NCBI RefSeq assembly: GCF_048544455.1
Contig: NC_133535.1
Span: forward strand, 85,126,120 to 85,190,119
DNA: 64,000 bases
Direction: 5' to 3'
Source: Silene latifolia
Lineage: Eukaryota; Streptophyta; Magnoliopsida; Caryophyllales; Caryophyllaceae
Made by a program: the position numbers and the translations under genes. This document shows positions 1 through 11,031 of this stretch, piece by piece. The notes beneath the pieces were generated by a model. It saw only the letters and a program-made list of their open reading frames with translations, was not told the origin of the DNA and did no database searches. Numbering within the stretch: position 1 is the stretch's first letter; each line of letters opens with the position of its first letter.

Positions 1-1292
1 TGACCTCCCTATATTTCGAAAATTTAAGACGGAGTTTTAAGATGAAATTTTCACATATCAAACAAGATTCATCAATAACAACAAAGGTTAAGCCTTCGTT
101 GTTCAATTAAAACCAACAAGAAGCACCAAAAATCAATATATAAGCTCAAGTATCATTTTTGTGTTCTTCATTTTAGGTAGTAAAATTAACATAAAAATTT
201 GATATTTAGCAACAACAATGGTGTAGAAAAAGCTATTTACTACTATGAATTAAGCAAAAATATGGAAATAATTGACAAATCATGAACAAATTAGTGTAGA
301 TCTAAATAAATTAAGATGTTGAAAACAAAAGGAATGATGGTCTACTTACATTGTTTATTAGGAAGGGATTTGAGATGGGAAAAAAATTAGAGTAGAAAGC
401 TTAACCCAAGTAACAAATTACAAAAATAAAGTTTTGGAATGATTTTTGGAGGAATTTTGATGTTGAATGAATAAGGTGAAAATAAGATGTAAAGAAGATA
501 AGAAATGAAGGAAAGGGGATTAACCCGTGTAAAATCTTAGCCCAACACTCACTCGATTGAGTGGCCGAGTTCACTCGGCCGAGTGCCTTATTTCCAGAAT
601 GTTCCCAGCTTCTGGAAACTGGTCCACTCGACCGAGTGCCAGGGTCCATTCGGTCGAGTGCACTGTACTCGGCCGAGTTGGGACTCGTACTCGGTAGAGT
701 GATTTCTTATGGTTAAAATTTCGAGTCGAATAAAAACGATGAAGTCCCTGTAACACAAAGAGAAGTTTCGGGAGTCCACCAACTATCGGTGACTTACCCG
801 AGTTATTCCATACGTCACCTTACTTATCGTCTTTGGTACGCTACCGTAGCACTAGTAGCTAATCTACCAACATACCTCACTAATCATATGTTATATATAC
901 ATTAGTATGCATTTAATTAACACATGGTAAAAAATTTAGAGAGCAAAATCATCATTTGTATAACAACACATGCTAACCATACTCAAAGATGCTACTCACA
1001 TCAATCTAAGCATTCAACCTCCATACACATTCACTCATCATTGAGAACAACTTTATCATTTAAGGAACTTAATGTTAATCATACATTCATGCAACCATAC
1101 AACTTTTCACATAGCGTTCACCCATAATCATAACCACCCACGTAGTGACCGACCTAGATAATAGGCACTAGTTTTGATATGAGGACGCATACTCATCCAA
1201 AATCAATCTTCTATCATACTCAAGTCCGGTTCATTTTATTAGACACACCTCAGTTCTTTTTGGTTCATTGGTTTAGGTTCCAAAATTGTATA
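1..1292 (-). mobile_element. Leader/internal end of a minus-strand LTR retrotransposon
   Basis: This stretch lies just inside the LTR at 1308. Read on the minus strand, it follows the primer binding site as untranslated leader. It shares the leader phrase of the other TGTAACACC-group elements (GGTTCATTGGTTTAGGTTCC near 1260-1281, compare 57309-57330 and the reverse at 60530-60560). I see no gag or pol domain; all open frames are short and unsupported. The element body must continue left of the window. Diverged ACTCGGCCGAGT palindromes lie at about 548-715. Confidence 0.6.
548..715. repeat. Array of ACTCG(GGCC/ATCG-type) palindromes
   Basis: About six imperfect copies of a 12-bp palindrome of the form ACTCGRYCGAGT stand about 20-30 bp apart, mostly with the GGCC or GACC core. 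Comparable arrays occur in every TGTAACACC-group LTR element in this window. Function unknown. Confidence 0.7.
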
Positions 1293-1304
1293 GCTCTGAT
1301 ACCA
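1293..1304 (-). other. tRNA-iMet primer binding site of the minus-strand LTR element
   Basis: On the minus strand this reads TGGTATCAGAGC, the standard plant retrotransposon primer binding site complementary to initiator methionine tRNA. It lies 3 bp from the LTR edge at 1308. It fixes the orientation of the element (5' LTR at 1308-2645, body to the left). Confidence 0.85.
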
Positions 1305-1307
1305 CTT

Positions 1308-2645
1308 TGTAACACCTCCTTCTTACCCAGCCAAGGTAATTGGAAGATGTTATCATCTCGGTTTACCGAGGCGGTGAAATCGAAGTTGCAATTAAGAAAC
1401 AGTTAATATAAATAGAGTATTTAGAGGATTACATAACCATAAATGAAATAAATGATCATGACTACTACAATATTCTAATGAGATGACACCAGAATCCATT
1501 ACTCGTCCCATCTTCCACGTGACACCAACTCAACCTGCTCCCCCTATGATCGGAAATATCATATGGATCCACACAGGTCTCCCCGAAAATAGGTGACAAT
1601 TACACAGACACACAACACATCAGTTTCGATAATTTAATATGAGATACAACATGATAAATAAACATGCAACATGCCAAAGATGTAAATGAGATACAATTGC
1701 CGTATTGGTACCGGGACACACCAAGATGTACCAACCACCGGTGCCAGGGACACGTCCACGAAACCACGCCACACCATAAGGTACCGGGACACGCCCAGAT
1801 GTACAGGGTCCGGAAGCCAACCGGATCCTCTACCAGACGTTGTGTCACAACCACACGCGTACCTCCGTACTCACGCCATTAATGTGCACATCTCTCTTGG
1901 AGTGGGAAGCTCAGAGAGGCGACTCAAACGTAAGACGGTCTCTCAACCGTCCTACGTCTGCTCAACAACCAAGTACCACCAACAACGACCACCAATACAA
2001 CACAATAATAACCACACATGGAAAATGTAATACAACACCAATTATATGACTCATCATGAATTCAGTCCCATCATGTGATGGACAACAATTTCTCAAATAC
2101 CAACATGATATACAAATCAACTCACACGTGAAAGGATGATGAAAGAGACACAAAAATGCACAAAAATTATTGAAACCGAGTAGGATAAACCTACCTTTTA
2201 GCATTCTTCACAAATAACTCGAATCCCCTATGGTTCCGTCTCGCAAGACCGTCTTATTCCTAAACAAACCATGTAATACAATCACAAATACATCCTACAC
2301 TATTATACAATACAAAATCCCTTATTATTACCTATTAATTACCCATATTACACATACTAATTGCTAATTAATTACCCAAATCAAAACCCCAAAAAGTTAG
2401 CGTTTACCTCAAGATAAGAAAGGTTAGATCTTGACTTACAAAGAGGAATAAGGTGAACAATCCCCCAGAGCACGCTTGAATCCCATGAGAGTGTGTTTGT
2501 GAGGGTTTTAGAGAGAAGGAAGAAGATTTGGAGTGAGAAATAAGAATATAGAATGAATAAGGAGAAGGGTTTGAGATTTCTTATCCTGTGTTTTGACTCA
2601 GCGCCACTCGAGCGAGTGCGAGTCCACTCGATCGAGTGTGTAACA
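1308..2645 (-). mobile_element. 5' LTR of a minus-strand Ty3-type retrotransposon
   Basis: The plus-strand edge is TGTAACACCTCC directly beside the primer binding site. It is similar to the LTR at 48832: both share the block around ATCTCGGTTTACCGAGG, the phrase TTAATGTGCACAT followed by a stem-loop (1892-1918), and GAGTAGGATAAACCTACCTTTT. Near the far end are two ACTCGATCGAGT-type palindromes (2605-2640). The far edge is approximate: TGTAACACC recurs at 2639 and may instead be the edge of the next repeat. The target duplication cannot be checked because the other end lies outside the window. Confidence 0.7.
1882..1918. other. LTR palindrome plus stem-loop, copy 1
   Basis: The 10-bp palindrome ATGTGCACAT (1882-1891) is followed at once by a stem-loop: CTCTCT (1892-1897) pairs with AGAGAG (1913-1918), with a GAG/CTC inner pairing. 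Equivalent structures with different stem sequences occur at 18403, 49847, 50950, 57905 and 59924. Confidence 0.6.
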
Positions 2646-3409
2646 CCGTTTTTTTAGTAAAATCGTTTTAAAATATTTTATTGCTTTATTTACATAATTA
2701 TATTTTTGAAATCAAATTTTCATAAAAATATATAGTTTTAGTTATATAATAATAATAATAATAATGATAATAATTTCCGACTCAAGTTATAATAGACTTG
2801 AGACGTGTTTTCTAGCGAAAATCGACTCAATTTAGGTGTTTTGGGCCTAAATTGACTAATGGACCTTCCTCTTATCTCTATCTTTCCACCAATCATTGGA
2901 TATGAACCCTATCCTCTCATTTTTGTACAAAATTTCAGCAACACTCATCCATGGTACCACCTCCATTGAAACAATTTTCCTTCCATCACTAAAATCTCCA
3001 TAACTCACTCATTTCTTAACCAAATCGACTCATTTCCACGCAAAATTCTTCCTTATTCCGCCCTCCACCTTTCTATGTAATAAAAACTCAGTCTTTAAAT
3101 GAGCTACATTCTGTCCGTCCTCCTTTTTCACTCGAAAATGGTTACTAATGCTTGTTTTTCGATGTCTAGGTATAAACTTGGACAACCCGGAAGAAGATAG
3201 CTTTGTTGTGGACGATTCTCTTGAATATTGAAGAGATAAGAAGGTAATGGTGACAAGTTACTCGAGTTTACGTTGAATTTATGTGTTTATGTGGTTGTTT
3301 ACTTTTTTAGTGAACAAAGTTTACATTTTTACTTGTGTTTGTGCCATTGTTGTATGTGACGGTTTTATACAAGATTTACATGGTTAATTTGTGTAAAGTT
3401 TGTGTTTTT

Positions 3410-4190
3410 AGCTTCCTTATGAAATAGGTGAATTAATGTGGTAATTTAAATGGGTCAATATCGTCTTTTTTATGCTTAATAAAATTTCATCTTAAGACGG
3501 TATAAAAATCTGCCAAAACCGTGTACTGTGGCTGTGACCAACCGTGTTTGAGCTCGAATTTCGTGTTGGTCTTATTGTTGATTTGAGCCAATTTTTTAAC
3601 TCCTAACTTTATGCATATACATGGATGAAATGATTCGTTTGTTTGGGTAAAATTCGTCTTGTATCATGCTTAAATTTTCATTTTAAAGTGATTTCACAAA
3701 CACTATAAAAACCGTGATTTTGGATGGTTCTGTAGCCGTGTTTGTAGCTACTGTTTTGGACCGTCTTTCTTGTCGATTTGAACCAAATTTTTAGTTTCCG
3801 TATCCAGTGTATAACCATGTATGTATTAAGTCATTGGTATGGTAGAATTCTTGTTTTTTTCATGCTTAAAAAGTTGTCTTAAGACGGTCTCATAACTTGC
3901 TCAAAAAAACGTGAAATTGGAGGTGTGATGGCCGAGTTTCACGGGTTGTTTTGGGTTTGGTTCTTGTTGTCGATTTGAACTAATTTAGTTACTTCCATCT
4001 CATGTATATATACATGTATCAATTGGGAAATTGGTATGGGAAAAATAACATCTTTATCATACTTTAAAATCCGTCTTAAAGTCACCTTACCATGACTTAT
4101 AACTGAGTTGTTTTGGGCTGTTTTGGTTTTGTTTGTGCCTCTATTTTGGCACGACTTTCTAGGCAGATTATGGGTGGACTGGTATGGGTT
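3410..4190. repeat. Degenerate ~195-bp tandem repeat, about four units
   Basis: The landmark GTYGATTTGARCCAATTTT recurs at 3577, 3772 and 3969, with a decayed copy near 4162, giving spacings of 195, 197 and about 193 bp. A second landmark (CTTAAGACGGT or decayed forms) recurs with the same period. Units have diverged strongly by substitution and small indels, so the array is old. Confidence 0.65.
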
Positions 4191-4213
4191 TTTTTTTTGG
4201 GGGGGGGGGGGGG
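4189..4213. repeat. T10-G15 homopolymer junction
   Basis: Ten T are followed directly by fifteen G. A G15 run in AT-rich plant DNA is unusual. It may be a real G-quadruplex-forming tract or an assembly or polymerase-slippage artefact. Confidence 0.7.
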
Positions 4214-4497
4214 CTGAATGTGGGTCGTTGTGACAACTTTTTGTCGGGTAAAAAGGAGCTGTGACGGGGCTGTTTTGAGTCGATTAAAGTGTGTTTGTGT
4301 GGGCTATTTTGAGTCGGCTAAATCGTGTTTGTGTGGGCTGTTTTTGGGTGTTACCATGGACGCCGAAGGGAGGCTGGGCAGGCCTGCTATGGCACGACCA
4401 AGGCTGAGCAGTGGCCACGGCCTGGTGGTGCTGCCTTGGGCTTTCCGTGGTTGCTAGCACGACTTGGTGAAACTCGTTATTTCCTTCCCGCTTGGTT

Positions 4498-4960
4498 TAA
4501 TACGCCAAATATGACCATCAATAACGAGCGTATCGCAACGGTTTAATGCATATAATAACGACACATAGATTACCATTTACAAAATATTAGCGAAAACCTA
4601 GACCGCGCTGATAAGAATAACGGTTTCCCTCGAAAACTGTTGTTATTATAATGTGATAACGGTTGTTTAACAAATCGTTATCAAAAACATTAAACGGTTT
4701 GCAAAAACTCGTTATAGAATCACCCTTATCAACGGTTGTTAGATAATCGTTACCAGTTTAAGAAAACGGCGTTTCAAAAACCGTTACTAAATTAACACTA
4801 GCAACGGTTTTTGGTACCTGTTGTTATGTTATAGCTACGGGTTTCTTGTAACCGTTATCATTTTCTATTGTGAAAGAACGGTTCCTGTGTACCCATTGTT
4901 ATTTATCATTTACGGGTTAAAAATAACCGTTGTATACTTTTTTCAATGTTTAATATTCCA
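4498..4960. repeat. CACTA left subterminal repeats (AACGGTT motifs)
   Basis: There are many direct and inverted copies of AACGGTT/AACCGTT and close variants at short spacing. The same motif fills the right subterminal region. In En/Spm elements, subterminal repeats bind the regulatory transposase subunit. Confidence 0.75.
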
Positions 4961-5166
4961 CCAATGCATGTATGATAAATAATAAACCGTTGCATGCATT
5001 GTTTTGTTTGACCATTATTACTATCCGTCCATTATTATATTCACACATGCATATATATTTTCCTATAAATATCACTTATAATGTGATCAATTAACCATAT
5101 TCACCAATTCAAAGTTCAATTAATCATAGCCTATAATTTAATTAAAAATAATACATTTCGATCACC

Positions 5167-5541
5167 ATGTCGTCGTCTTCTACACCCGCCGAATCACAAT
5201 CAAATACCCTCTATGTCCATCCTATTACCTGTATTATACACAACCTTCCAATCAAATATGATGACAATGGTAATGCTTTTTCGAGAAGTTTTACTTGGAT
5301 GAGAGATATGCTTTGTCAAGGTGGTTATACGAACGTTAAAATGGTTCACCCAACTTGGACTAAAGTTCATGGTTTTCTTGGTTACGCAATGATCGAGTTT
5401 GAAGGTTTTGGGAAGAAGCTAGAATCTTTTCGTCAAGCGAGAAAACTCCAGGCAAGATACGAGGATCATGATGCTGGGAAGAAAAATTATTATACGAATG
5501 ATGTGACGAACGCAATATTTATGAATTGCAACCGATTGTGA
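5167..5541 (+). CDS. XS-domain-like protein fragment carried in the CACTA element
   Basis: This is a 124-codon open frame. Residues about 42-108 resemble the XS domain of plant SGS3/FDM/IDN2 proteins, which bind RNA in RNA silencing and RNA-directed DNA methylation. The run WMRDMLCQGGY, then KMVHPTW, then a GFLGYAMIEFEGFG-type strand, an RKLQARYEDHDAGKKNY helix and tail follow the order of that domain. The usual C-terminal coiled coil and XH domain are absent, and the frame ends soon after the GKK motif, so it is a fragment or a derived small protein. ATG 5167 follows a leader without other ATG-rich frames. It lies just inside the left subterminal repeats, so capture by the transposon is the simplest reading. 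I judged the family by pattern only. Confidence 0.5.
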   Translation: MSSSSTPAESQSNTLYVHPITCIIHNLPIKYDDNGNAFSRSFTWMRDMLCQGGYTNVKMVHPTWTKVHGFLGYAMIEFEGFGKKLESFRQARKLQARYEDHDAGKKNYYTNDVTNAIFMNCNRL

Positions 5542-5996
5542 CATTAATCTATTAAGAACATATCGACACTATATTGACATTGTGCCTCATTCATGGGAGG
5601 CGGCACAAGTGCCTCCTAATAATCCACATATTTAATTCCTAATATTTATCTCAATTGCAGGGAAATTACAAGATGATTATGTTGATTAATTATTATTATT
5701 CTAATTGATGTTGTTGAAACCGCGCGTCTTTTAATTTCTTGTTATGACTGTGTTTTTCTTGAATATATTCGTGGAAGAGTATTTTATTTTCTAATTATTT
5801 ATTGCAAGTTACGTAGGTTTAAAATATTTGTTAATAACTCAACTTTTACATTAATTAGGTAATTAATATTTAGGAATTAATTACCAACGGTTTTGAAAAA
5901 AATTATAAATGTGACTATAAATGTTAAAGCATCCTTTACTAACATCCATTAATCAAATCACAATATTTCATCCCCATTATACAAATTTGAAACAAC

Positions 5997-6359
5997 ATGG
6001 CAATGAACCCTAATTTTATCAACAACGAAGAACGGCTTACACAAACGGTTGCAGATGATGGGAAAGTTCTCGTCGGGCTCCCCGCAAATCAACACCCATT
6101 AATCAAAGCATCCCTTGAACATCAACGGAATTATTGGATTAAGAGGCGTGAAGCAGTCCGACTTGTCAACTTCGGCTCATCACCATCATCATCTTCATAC
6201 CCTCGTCGGCCTATTACTCGCAACTTGGCTGCAGCGATAGATATGTTGAGTTCTACTCTTCCAACCGTATCTCCACATGCAAGTCGTGTCCTTACATATA
6301 TTCAATCTGTTATTGCAAAATATGAAACCAATGACCCGGAATTTAGAGTTATACCATAG
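5997..6359 (+). CDS. Hypothetical protein in the CACTA element
   Basis: A 120-codon frame from ATG 5997; I do not recognise the family. It is hydrophilic, with a Ser/Pro-rich middle (residues about 60-70, SSPSSSSYPRRP) and a helical C-terminal half. The stop at 6357-6359 is followed in the same frame by WRNWWQVEKRFLLL-type coding-like sequence, and a similar WRQWWF motif follows the frame at 10404. This suggests that the stop truncates a longer protein and that the two frames may be related. It may be captured host sequence or a decayed transposon gene. Confidence 0.4.
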   Translation: MAMNPNFINNEERLTQTVADDGKVLVGLPANQHPLIKASLEHQRNYWIKRREAVRLVNFGSSPSSSSYPRRPITRNLAAAIDMLSSTLPTVSPHASRVLTYIQSVIAKYETNDPEFRVIP

Positions 6360-6593
6360 TGGCGTAATTGGTGGCAGGTTGAGAAGCGCTTTTTACTCTT
6401 AACAGGGGTTGTTCCGGCTTATTATACATCTTTTGAATTCTGATAAATGTTGTAATGTAGTTGGTTTAAAATTAAATGAAATGATCATTTTGAAAGTGTT
6501 GAGTTATGCTTGTTTGATTTGCTTCCATTTTTGAACTCCATAGATCAGTCAGTAATTAATCAAGGTTGCTGCTACATAATACTCTTTAATAAC

Positions 6594-6722
6594 GGTTCAC
6601 CTATAACTGTTGTAGATTTGTTCATTAACCGTACAACCGTTGTAAATTTGTTCATTAATAATGGGTCACCTACAACCGTTGTAAATTTGTTCATCAACAA
6701 CGGTTCACCTACAACCGTTGCC
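6594..6722. repeat. 39-bp tandem repeat carrying AACCGTTGT
   Basis: Three and a half units start near 6594 (partial), 6632, 6671 and 6710. Each has ACAACCGTTGT, then AAATTTGTTCAT, then AACAACGGTTCACCT. The period is 39 bp in the last two full units. The unit contains the same motif as the CACTA subterminal repeats, so it is an internal amplification of that motif. Confidence 0.7.
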
Positions 6723-8079
6723 AATCGTGGTGTTCTAACTTCAACGTGGACCATTTATTAATTGTTTGACCATACGACTCAATATATTAAAAAAATAAAT
6801 GCATGTAAGATATGACCATACTACTCAATATATTAAAAAAAATAGGGATATTCTACGATGTACCCCTGAGTTTTTCGGTTTTCTATGTTGTACCCCTCCT
6901 TTTTTTTTAATTTTACATTGTACCCCTAAACTTCTTACTTATTTCTCCATCATAACCTCGTTTAACTCTCCATTAGCTTTATCACTATCAAACGACCGTA
7001 CTTTGACCTTTATTCTGACTTATTAATGTTATATCACCATTTTATATGAGAAACATCACAGATGACCGTTAATAAGCACCAACTACTATTAAAAACATCA
7101 GTTATGATTCATGAAATGATAATGGAAATTTTTTGAAATTTTAGTGATGTGACTCATATTTGAGCACATTTAGTCCCCGAATTAGCCTCGTTCCCATGCT
7201 TTCTAGCATATGTTAGGGTCATTTCTTATCTTTAGTTTCCCATTTTGCATATTCTTTGAGGTTTTGTGTCCTTGGTAGAAGAGGATTGCTAACCTTGCAT
7301 TTATGGAGCGAAATGGAGCTAAATGAATTGCATCAAATGACCAAGCATCGAGGAGGAGACCGATACTAGAGGCCTAAGCAAATAAATAAAGTGAAATGGG
7401 AAATGATGAAAAGATCCTTGCATCCCCAGCAAGATCCCCGCGGATTGTTGAGGAGCCAAACAAGAGGAGAATTCTGTGCCACGATCCGAGCGGCCCGAGC
7501 TCAGGACGAGCGGATCATAGCAACGATCCGAGCATCCCTAGAAATGATCCGAGCGTACCAAAGCACAATCCAGGCGTCCCAACTACCAGCCCGAGCGGAT
7601 CATCTTATAGGACAACCCGTGCATCAGGAGAGGACGAGCGAATCCTGGTGGGAGTTGCAAGCATGATCCGCGCATGTCCCTCGGGAGTTGCATTTCCTCA
7701 AGTTTCTCTTAGTGTCTCAATAGTCATTTAAGCCCTTAGTAACCCCAATCCTTGTACTTAATTTTAGTATAAATACCCCTTTGTACTACCTAGATTATAA
7801 TAATGCTTTAATCCCTTCTTAATCAAGTTTTAATCATCTCTTAATTTAGTTGTAATACATTTCTCAATATTAATCACATCTTAATCTTTCCTTAATTTCT
7901 CCATTGTTCTTAGTTTTATTTGGGTAATTAGAAGATTATTGGGGTTTATTGGAGGATTGACAACCTTCCATCAATCATCAAGATTACTTCTATTATTCTT
8001 TGTTTTATTATTTGGATCATCTCCATAGGTGTAATTCCTTTTTACCCTTGTTTAATTATTGTTAATCACATCATTTGTT

Positions 8080-9060
8080 GTCGTCTTCGGCATAGAAAAT
8101 TTTTGGTGCTCCAGTTTCCTGCTGCCACAAGGGGTCATGTTGGAAATTGAAAAACTTTGTAGGGGTTTTCTGTGGAACTACCAGACGGGACACAGGCGGA
8201 TGGTGTTCTTCTCCTGGCAGAAAGTGTGCAGGTCCAGAGCTCAGGGAGGGTTTGACATCCGTGAAATCCTCAGCTGGAATAAGGCTCTCATGCTCAAAAT
8301 GTTTTGGCGTCTTAGCCAAGACTCTAATTCAGTTTGGGTGAACTGGTGCAAGCTCTACCCGTTTCATAGAACGGACTGCTGGAGTGTGCAGCCTGGTTGC
8401 AGCTCTACCACTCTTTGGAAGGCCCTCCTAACCACCAGGGACGAGTTCGCTCACCTGACGGGCTCCATTGCAGTGGCTCAGGCTCGGCTGCTTTCCTGGA
8501 CCAAATCAGGTAAGCTCACCTTAGCTCCTGTATACTCGGTGTTTCTTGGGCCGTATCCCCCTCTGAGATGGGCAAAACCTCTCATGGACAATACGATCAT
8601 GCCTAGACACGCTGCCATTGTGAGAATGGCCGTTCAAAATGGTCTCCCTACGGTGGATAACCTGATGAACCGTGGGCTGACTATGGTAAACAGATGCACT
8701 CTTTGTTATGCTGCTCTTGAAAGCATTCCACACCTTTTCTTCAGCTGCCCGTATTCTAACTCCGTCTTCCAACATATGTTACTTTGGCTTGGCATCACCA
8801 GACGACCTCTGTGCCTTAGGCAAGAACTTCTACGCCTCGCTAAATACAAAGGAAGAGGATGGAGAAAGAAATGGGCTCGATGCGGCGCCGCAGCTGTGAT
8901 TTATTTCATCTGGCAAGAGAGGAATGGGCGGCTGTTTAATGGCTCCTCTAGGACCGTTGAACAGTTAGTAATAAACTTTAAATATTATGTTTCTGTACGT
9001 TTATTCTCTAAGATTAATGATAGTTTACTAGAGGAAGTCGTAGCTTCATTGAATTACTAG
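8080..9060 (+). pseudogene. LINE ORF2 C-terminal fragment (zf-RVT region)
   Basis: The open frame runs to TAG at 9058-9060 (it also extends back through the target duplication to ATG 8059, which is not LINE sequence). It encodes the part downstream of the reverse-transcriptase catalytic core in plant L1 elements: the FLWNYQTGHRRMVFFSWQKVC and KALMLKMFWRL blocks, then the zinc-binding RVT-associated motif PTVDNLMNRGL..RCTLCYAALESIPHLFFSCPYS (Cys-Cys-His-Cys pattern). The endonuclease and RT catalytic domains are missing, so the copy is dead on arrival. Confidence 0.85.
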
Positions 9061-9131
9061 GACCCTTGTAATCACACTAGTGGCTACCCCTTGTAAGTAT
9101 CTCTTTCTTTTTAATAAGAAGCTGATTTCTA

Positions 9132-9164
<33 letters not shown>
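8080..9164 (+). mobile_element. 5'-truncated L1-type LINE with poly(A) tail
   Basis: The body is flanked by the identical 17-mer TAATCACATCATTTGTT at 8063-8079 and 9165-9181, and ends in 32 A (9133-9164). Truncation at the 5' end, a poly(A) tail and a long target duplication are the marks of LINE retrotransposition. The coding part is the C-terminus of the LINE reverse-transcriptase protein. The perfect duplication and nearly full-length open frame argue for a fairly recent insertion. Confidence 0.92.
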
Positions 9165-9166
<2 letters not shown>

Positions 9167-10403
9167 ATCACATCATTTGTTCATCATGTTTTGCTTTGTT
9201 GTATGATTGACAACCATATTAGCATGTTAAACTTGATCACGAGTGAGTAGTTCTTTAGCTAGGGTTAATGGGGAATTAGGGGAAACAAACATGAGAATTG
9301 ATCTATGCTTAATCTAATATGCTTTCATAATTAATTTGCTTACTTGTTGTGATTTCAACCTATGCACATGTTATGTTTGATGAAATGCGAGCTTATAAAT
9401 CCTAGTATTTTTTTACCATCCCTTATCTTTTCAATGAGGCTTGTAAGACATAAACCATCTCTAACCTCATTAGACCATGCATAGAGTTGAATAGGAGGAG
9501 ACTAAGTCAACTTGTAGGTGTTGTACAGTCTAAACGACTCGGCTCCGGGACTTAAACCTTCCTAGGGATTGTAAGATATACACTGAATCGATCCCATCAC
9601 AACAATAAGTGCTTGCATCTATTTGAGAAGATGTTTGTATGATCTATTTCCACGAATCCCCTATGAACCCATGACACCCTAGTGCCTTTAATCAATTGTT
9701 TACAAACCCCTTTATTTGCTTTACTTTGTTTTCATTAATTTACATTCATCTTGTTGATTAGTTTAGACTACATCTCATCTCAACCCATAATTTGTGACAC
9801 TCTAAGACATAGCTACTTGTAATTGAAAATCCTACATCAATACCCGTCCCTTAGGATCCGACCTTTACTTACCTGTTTGCTAAGAGTAGTTTGTGAAGTT
9901 ATAAATATTGTTTTGGTTGGTAGCTTTTGACGACGAGTTTTAAAACGAACCATTTAGTTAGTTTCATATACTACTTCTTAGGCTAATGAGTAATTCGGCA
10001 AACTAATAAGTAAATGAGTAGGTTATCGAGTAATTGGAATGATAAATAGATGATTTAATTGGACATTTAAAAAACTAAGTTAGCAATGACAATAAATAAG
10101 GTCATGGTATAGACTAATGTATACAGTTTAGGGGTACACCATGGAATATAAAAAGAGGAGGGGTACAACTTAGAAAACCGAAAATCACGAGGGTACACAG
10201 TAGAATATCCCAAAAAAATAAGTACATGATATGGCAAAGGGATTTTTTAAGCCGTGGTGAATATTTCTCATTATTCTTGATTTGACCAATGCACGAACTA
10301 TTTAGTTATTTTTTTATTGAATCAACGTTGCATCATTGGTAAATTTGAATCAACGTTGTATTATTGATGGGTGATTCTATAATTTTAATTTTGTTCCAAA
10401 ATT

Positions 10404-10607
10404 ATGGCCGTTAACCAAGGTACACATATTGTGAGTCCATTGGTGCAGAGGGATCGTAAGTTGTCAGAAGAAGCAGAAAATAAAAGATTAAGGAAATTGT
10501 GTCGTCAACCGAGCAATATTGAAAGCGAGAAGAAAATGGATGTGTTACGAGAAAGGTTAAAGGAACAATGTCCTTTCCATTTCATTAAGTTCCCCCCAAA
10601 CATATAA
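10404..10607 (+). CDS. Hypothetical small protein in the CACTA element
   Basis: A 67-codon frame with a charged helical middle (EEAENKRLRKLCRQ). I do not recognise a family. Just after the stop, in a different frame, coding-like sequence continues at about 10619-10843 (SSAFEVGSSEDLMMGYI, WRQWWFRSSKVMSDLEEK, ending at TGA 10841-10843). The two may be exons or a frameshifted pair. The WRQWW motif recalls the sequence following the frame at 5997. A captured gene fragment or decayed transposon gene are both possible. Confidence 0.3.
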   Translation: MAVNQGTHIVSPLVQRDRKLSEEAENKRLRKLCRQPSNIESEKKMDVLRERLKEQCPFHFIKFPPNI

Positions 10608-11031
10608 TTCTTGAAGGTAAAAATGAGAATTCATCGGCTTTCGAAGTTGGTTCTTCTGAGGATTTGATGATGGGGTATATATTACCCAGATGCGATTGGT
10701 ATGTATCTACCGTGAGTGAAGCAACAAAATTTTGGCGTCAATGGTGGTTTAGGTCATCGAAAGTGATGTCGGATTTGGAGGAAAAGACAAGAGTTCAAAT
10801 AGACTCCTACACCATCATTAATGGGAAGAGATACTGTCCATGACGTAGTATATTTTGGGTCATTTGATTAATGTATGTTTATTAGTTTCTCATTGGATTG
10901 TATTTAGGAAACTAATTAAGGAAAAAAAGTTTTAATATATGCATTAATTACATTGGGTTGTGTATAATTTAGTCTTAAATTTCCAATTTCCCCCACTTGC
11001 TATCCTAGTTGCCTTATTGTGAGAGGAGCAA

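Larger units (their letters stand above)
2646..4494. other. AT-rich repeat-derived sequence, no gene
   Basis: No coding region is supported here. The start (TGTAACACCG at 2639) looks like the edge of another LTR, followed by AT-rich sequence with an ATA microsatellite near 2747-2770. A degenerate tandem repeat fills 3410-4190, and a T10-G15 homopolymer junction lies at 4189-4213. I could not find the other end of a repeat unit, so its class is open. Confidence 0.4.
7145..9952 (+). mobile_element. Solo LTR inside the MULE-type MITE (contains a LINE)
   Basis: It begins TGATGTGACTC and ends CGAACCA, giving TG...CA termini. TTTAG flanks both ends (7140-7144 and 9953-9957), a 5-bp duplication as made by retroviral-type integrases. 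Without the LINE insertion it is about 1.7 kb. The start and end phrases resemble LTRs of plant Ty3 elements, but I could not assign a family. There is no internal domain, so it is a recombined solo LTR. A G+C-rich block at 7440-7690 repeats GATCCGAGCG and CGAGCGGATC. Confidence 0.7.
6845..10211. mobile_element. MULE-type MITE (interrupted)
   Basis: Long inverted ends match: GGGATATTCTACGATGTACC from 6845, and the reverse complement ending at 10211. Similarity extends about 90 bp inward (the GTTGTACCCCTCC block on both sides). The 9-bp sequence AAAAAAATA flanks both ends (6836-6844 and 10212-10220), as expected for Mutator-like target duplications. After removal of the younger solo LTR and LINE, the original element is only about 550 bp, hence MITE. 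No transposase is present. Confidence 0.8.

Noticed and set aside
8059..8079. ATG 8059 as the true start of the LINE protein
   Set aside because: It lies in or before the target duplication (8063-8079), not in LINE sequence.
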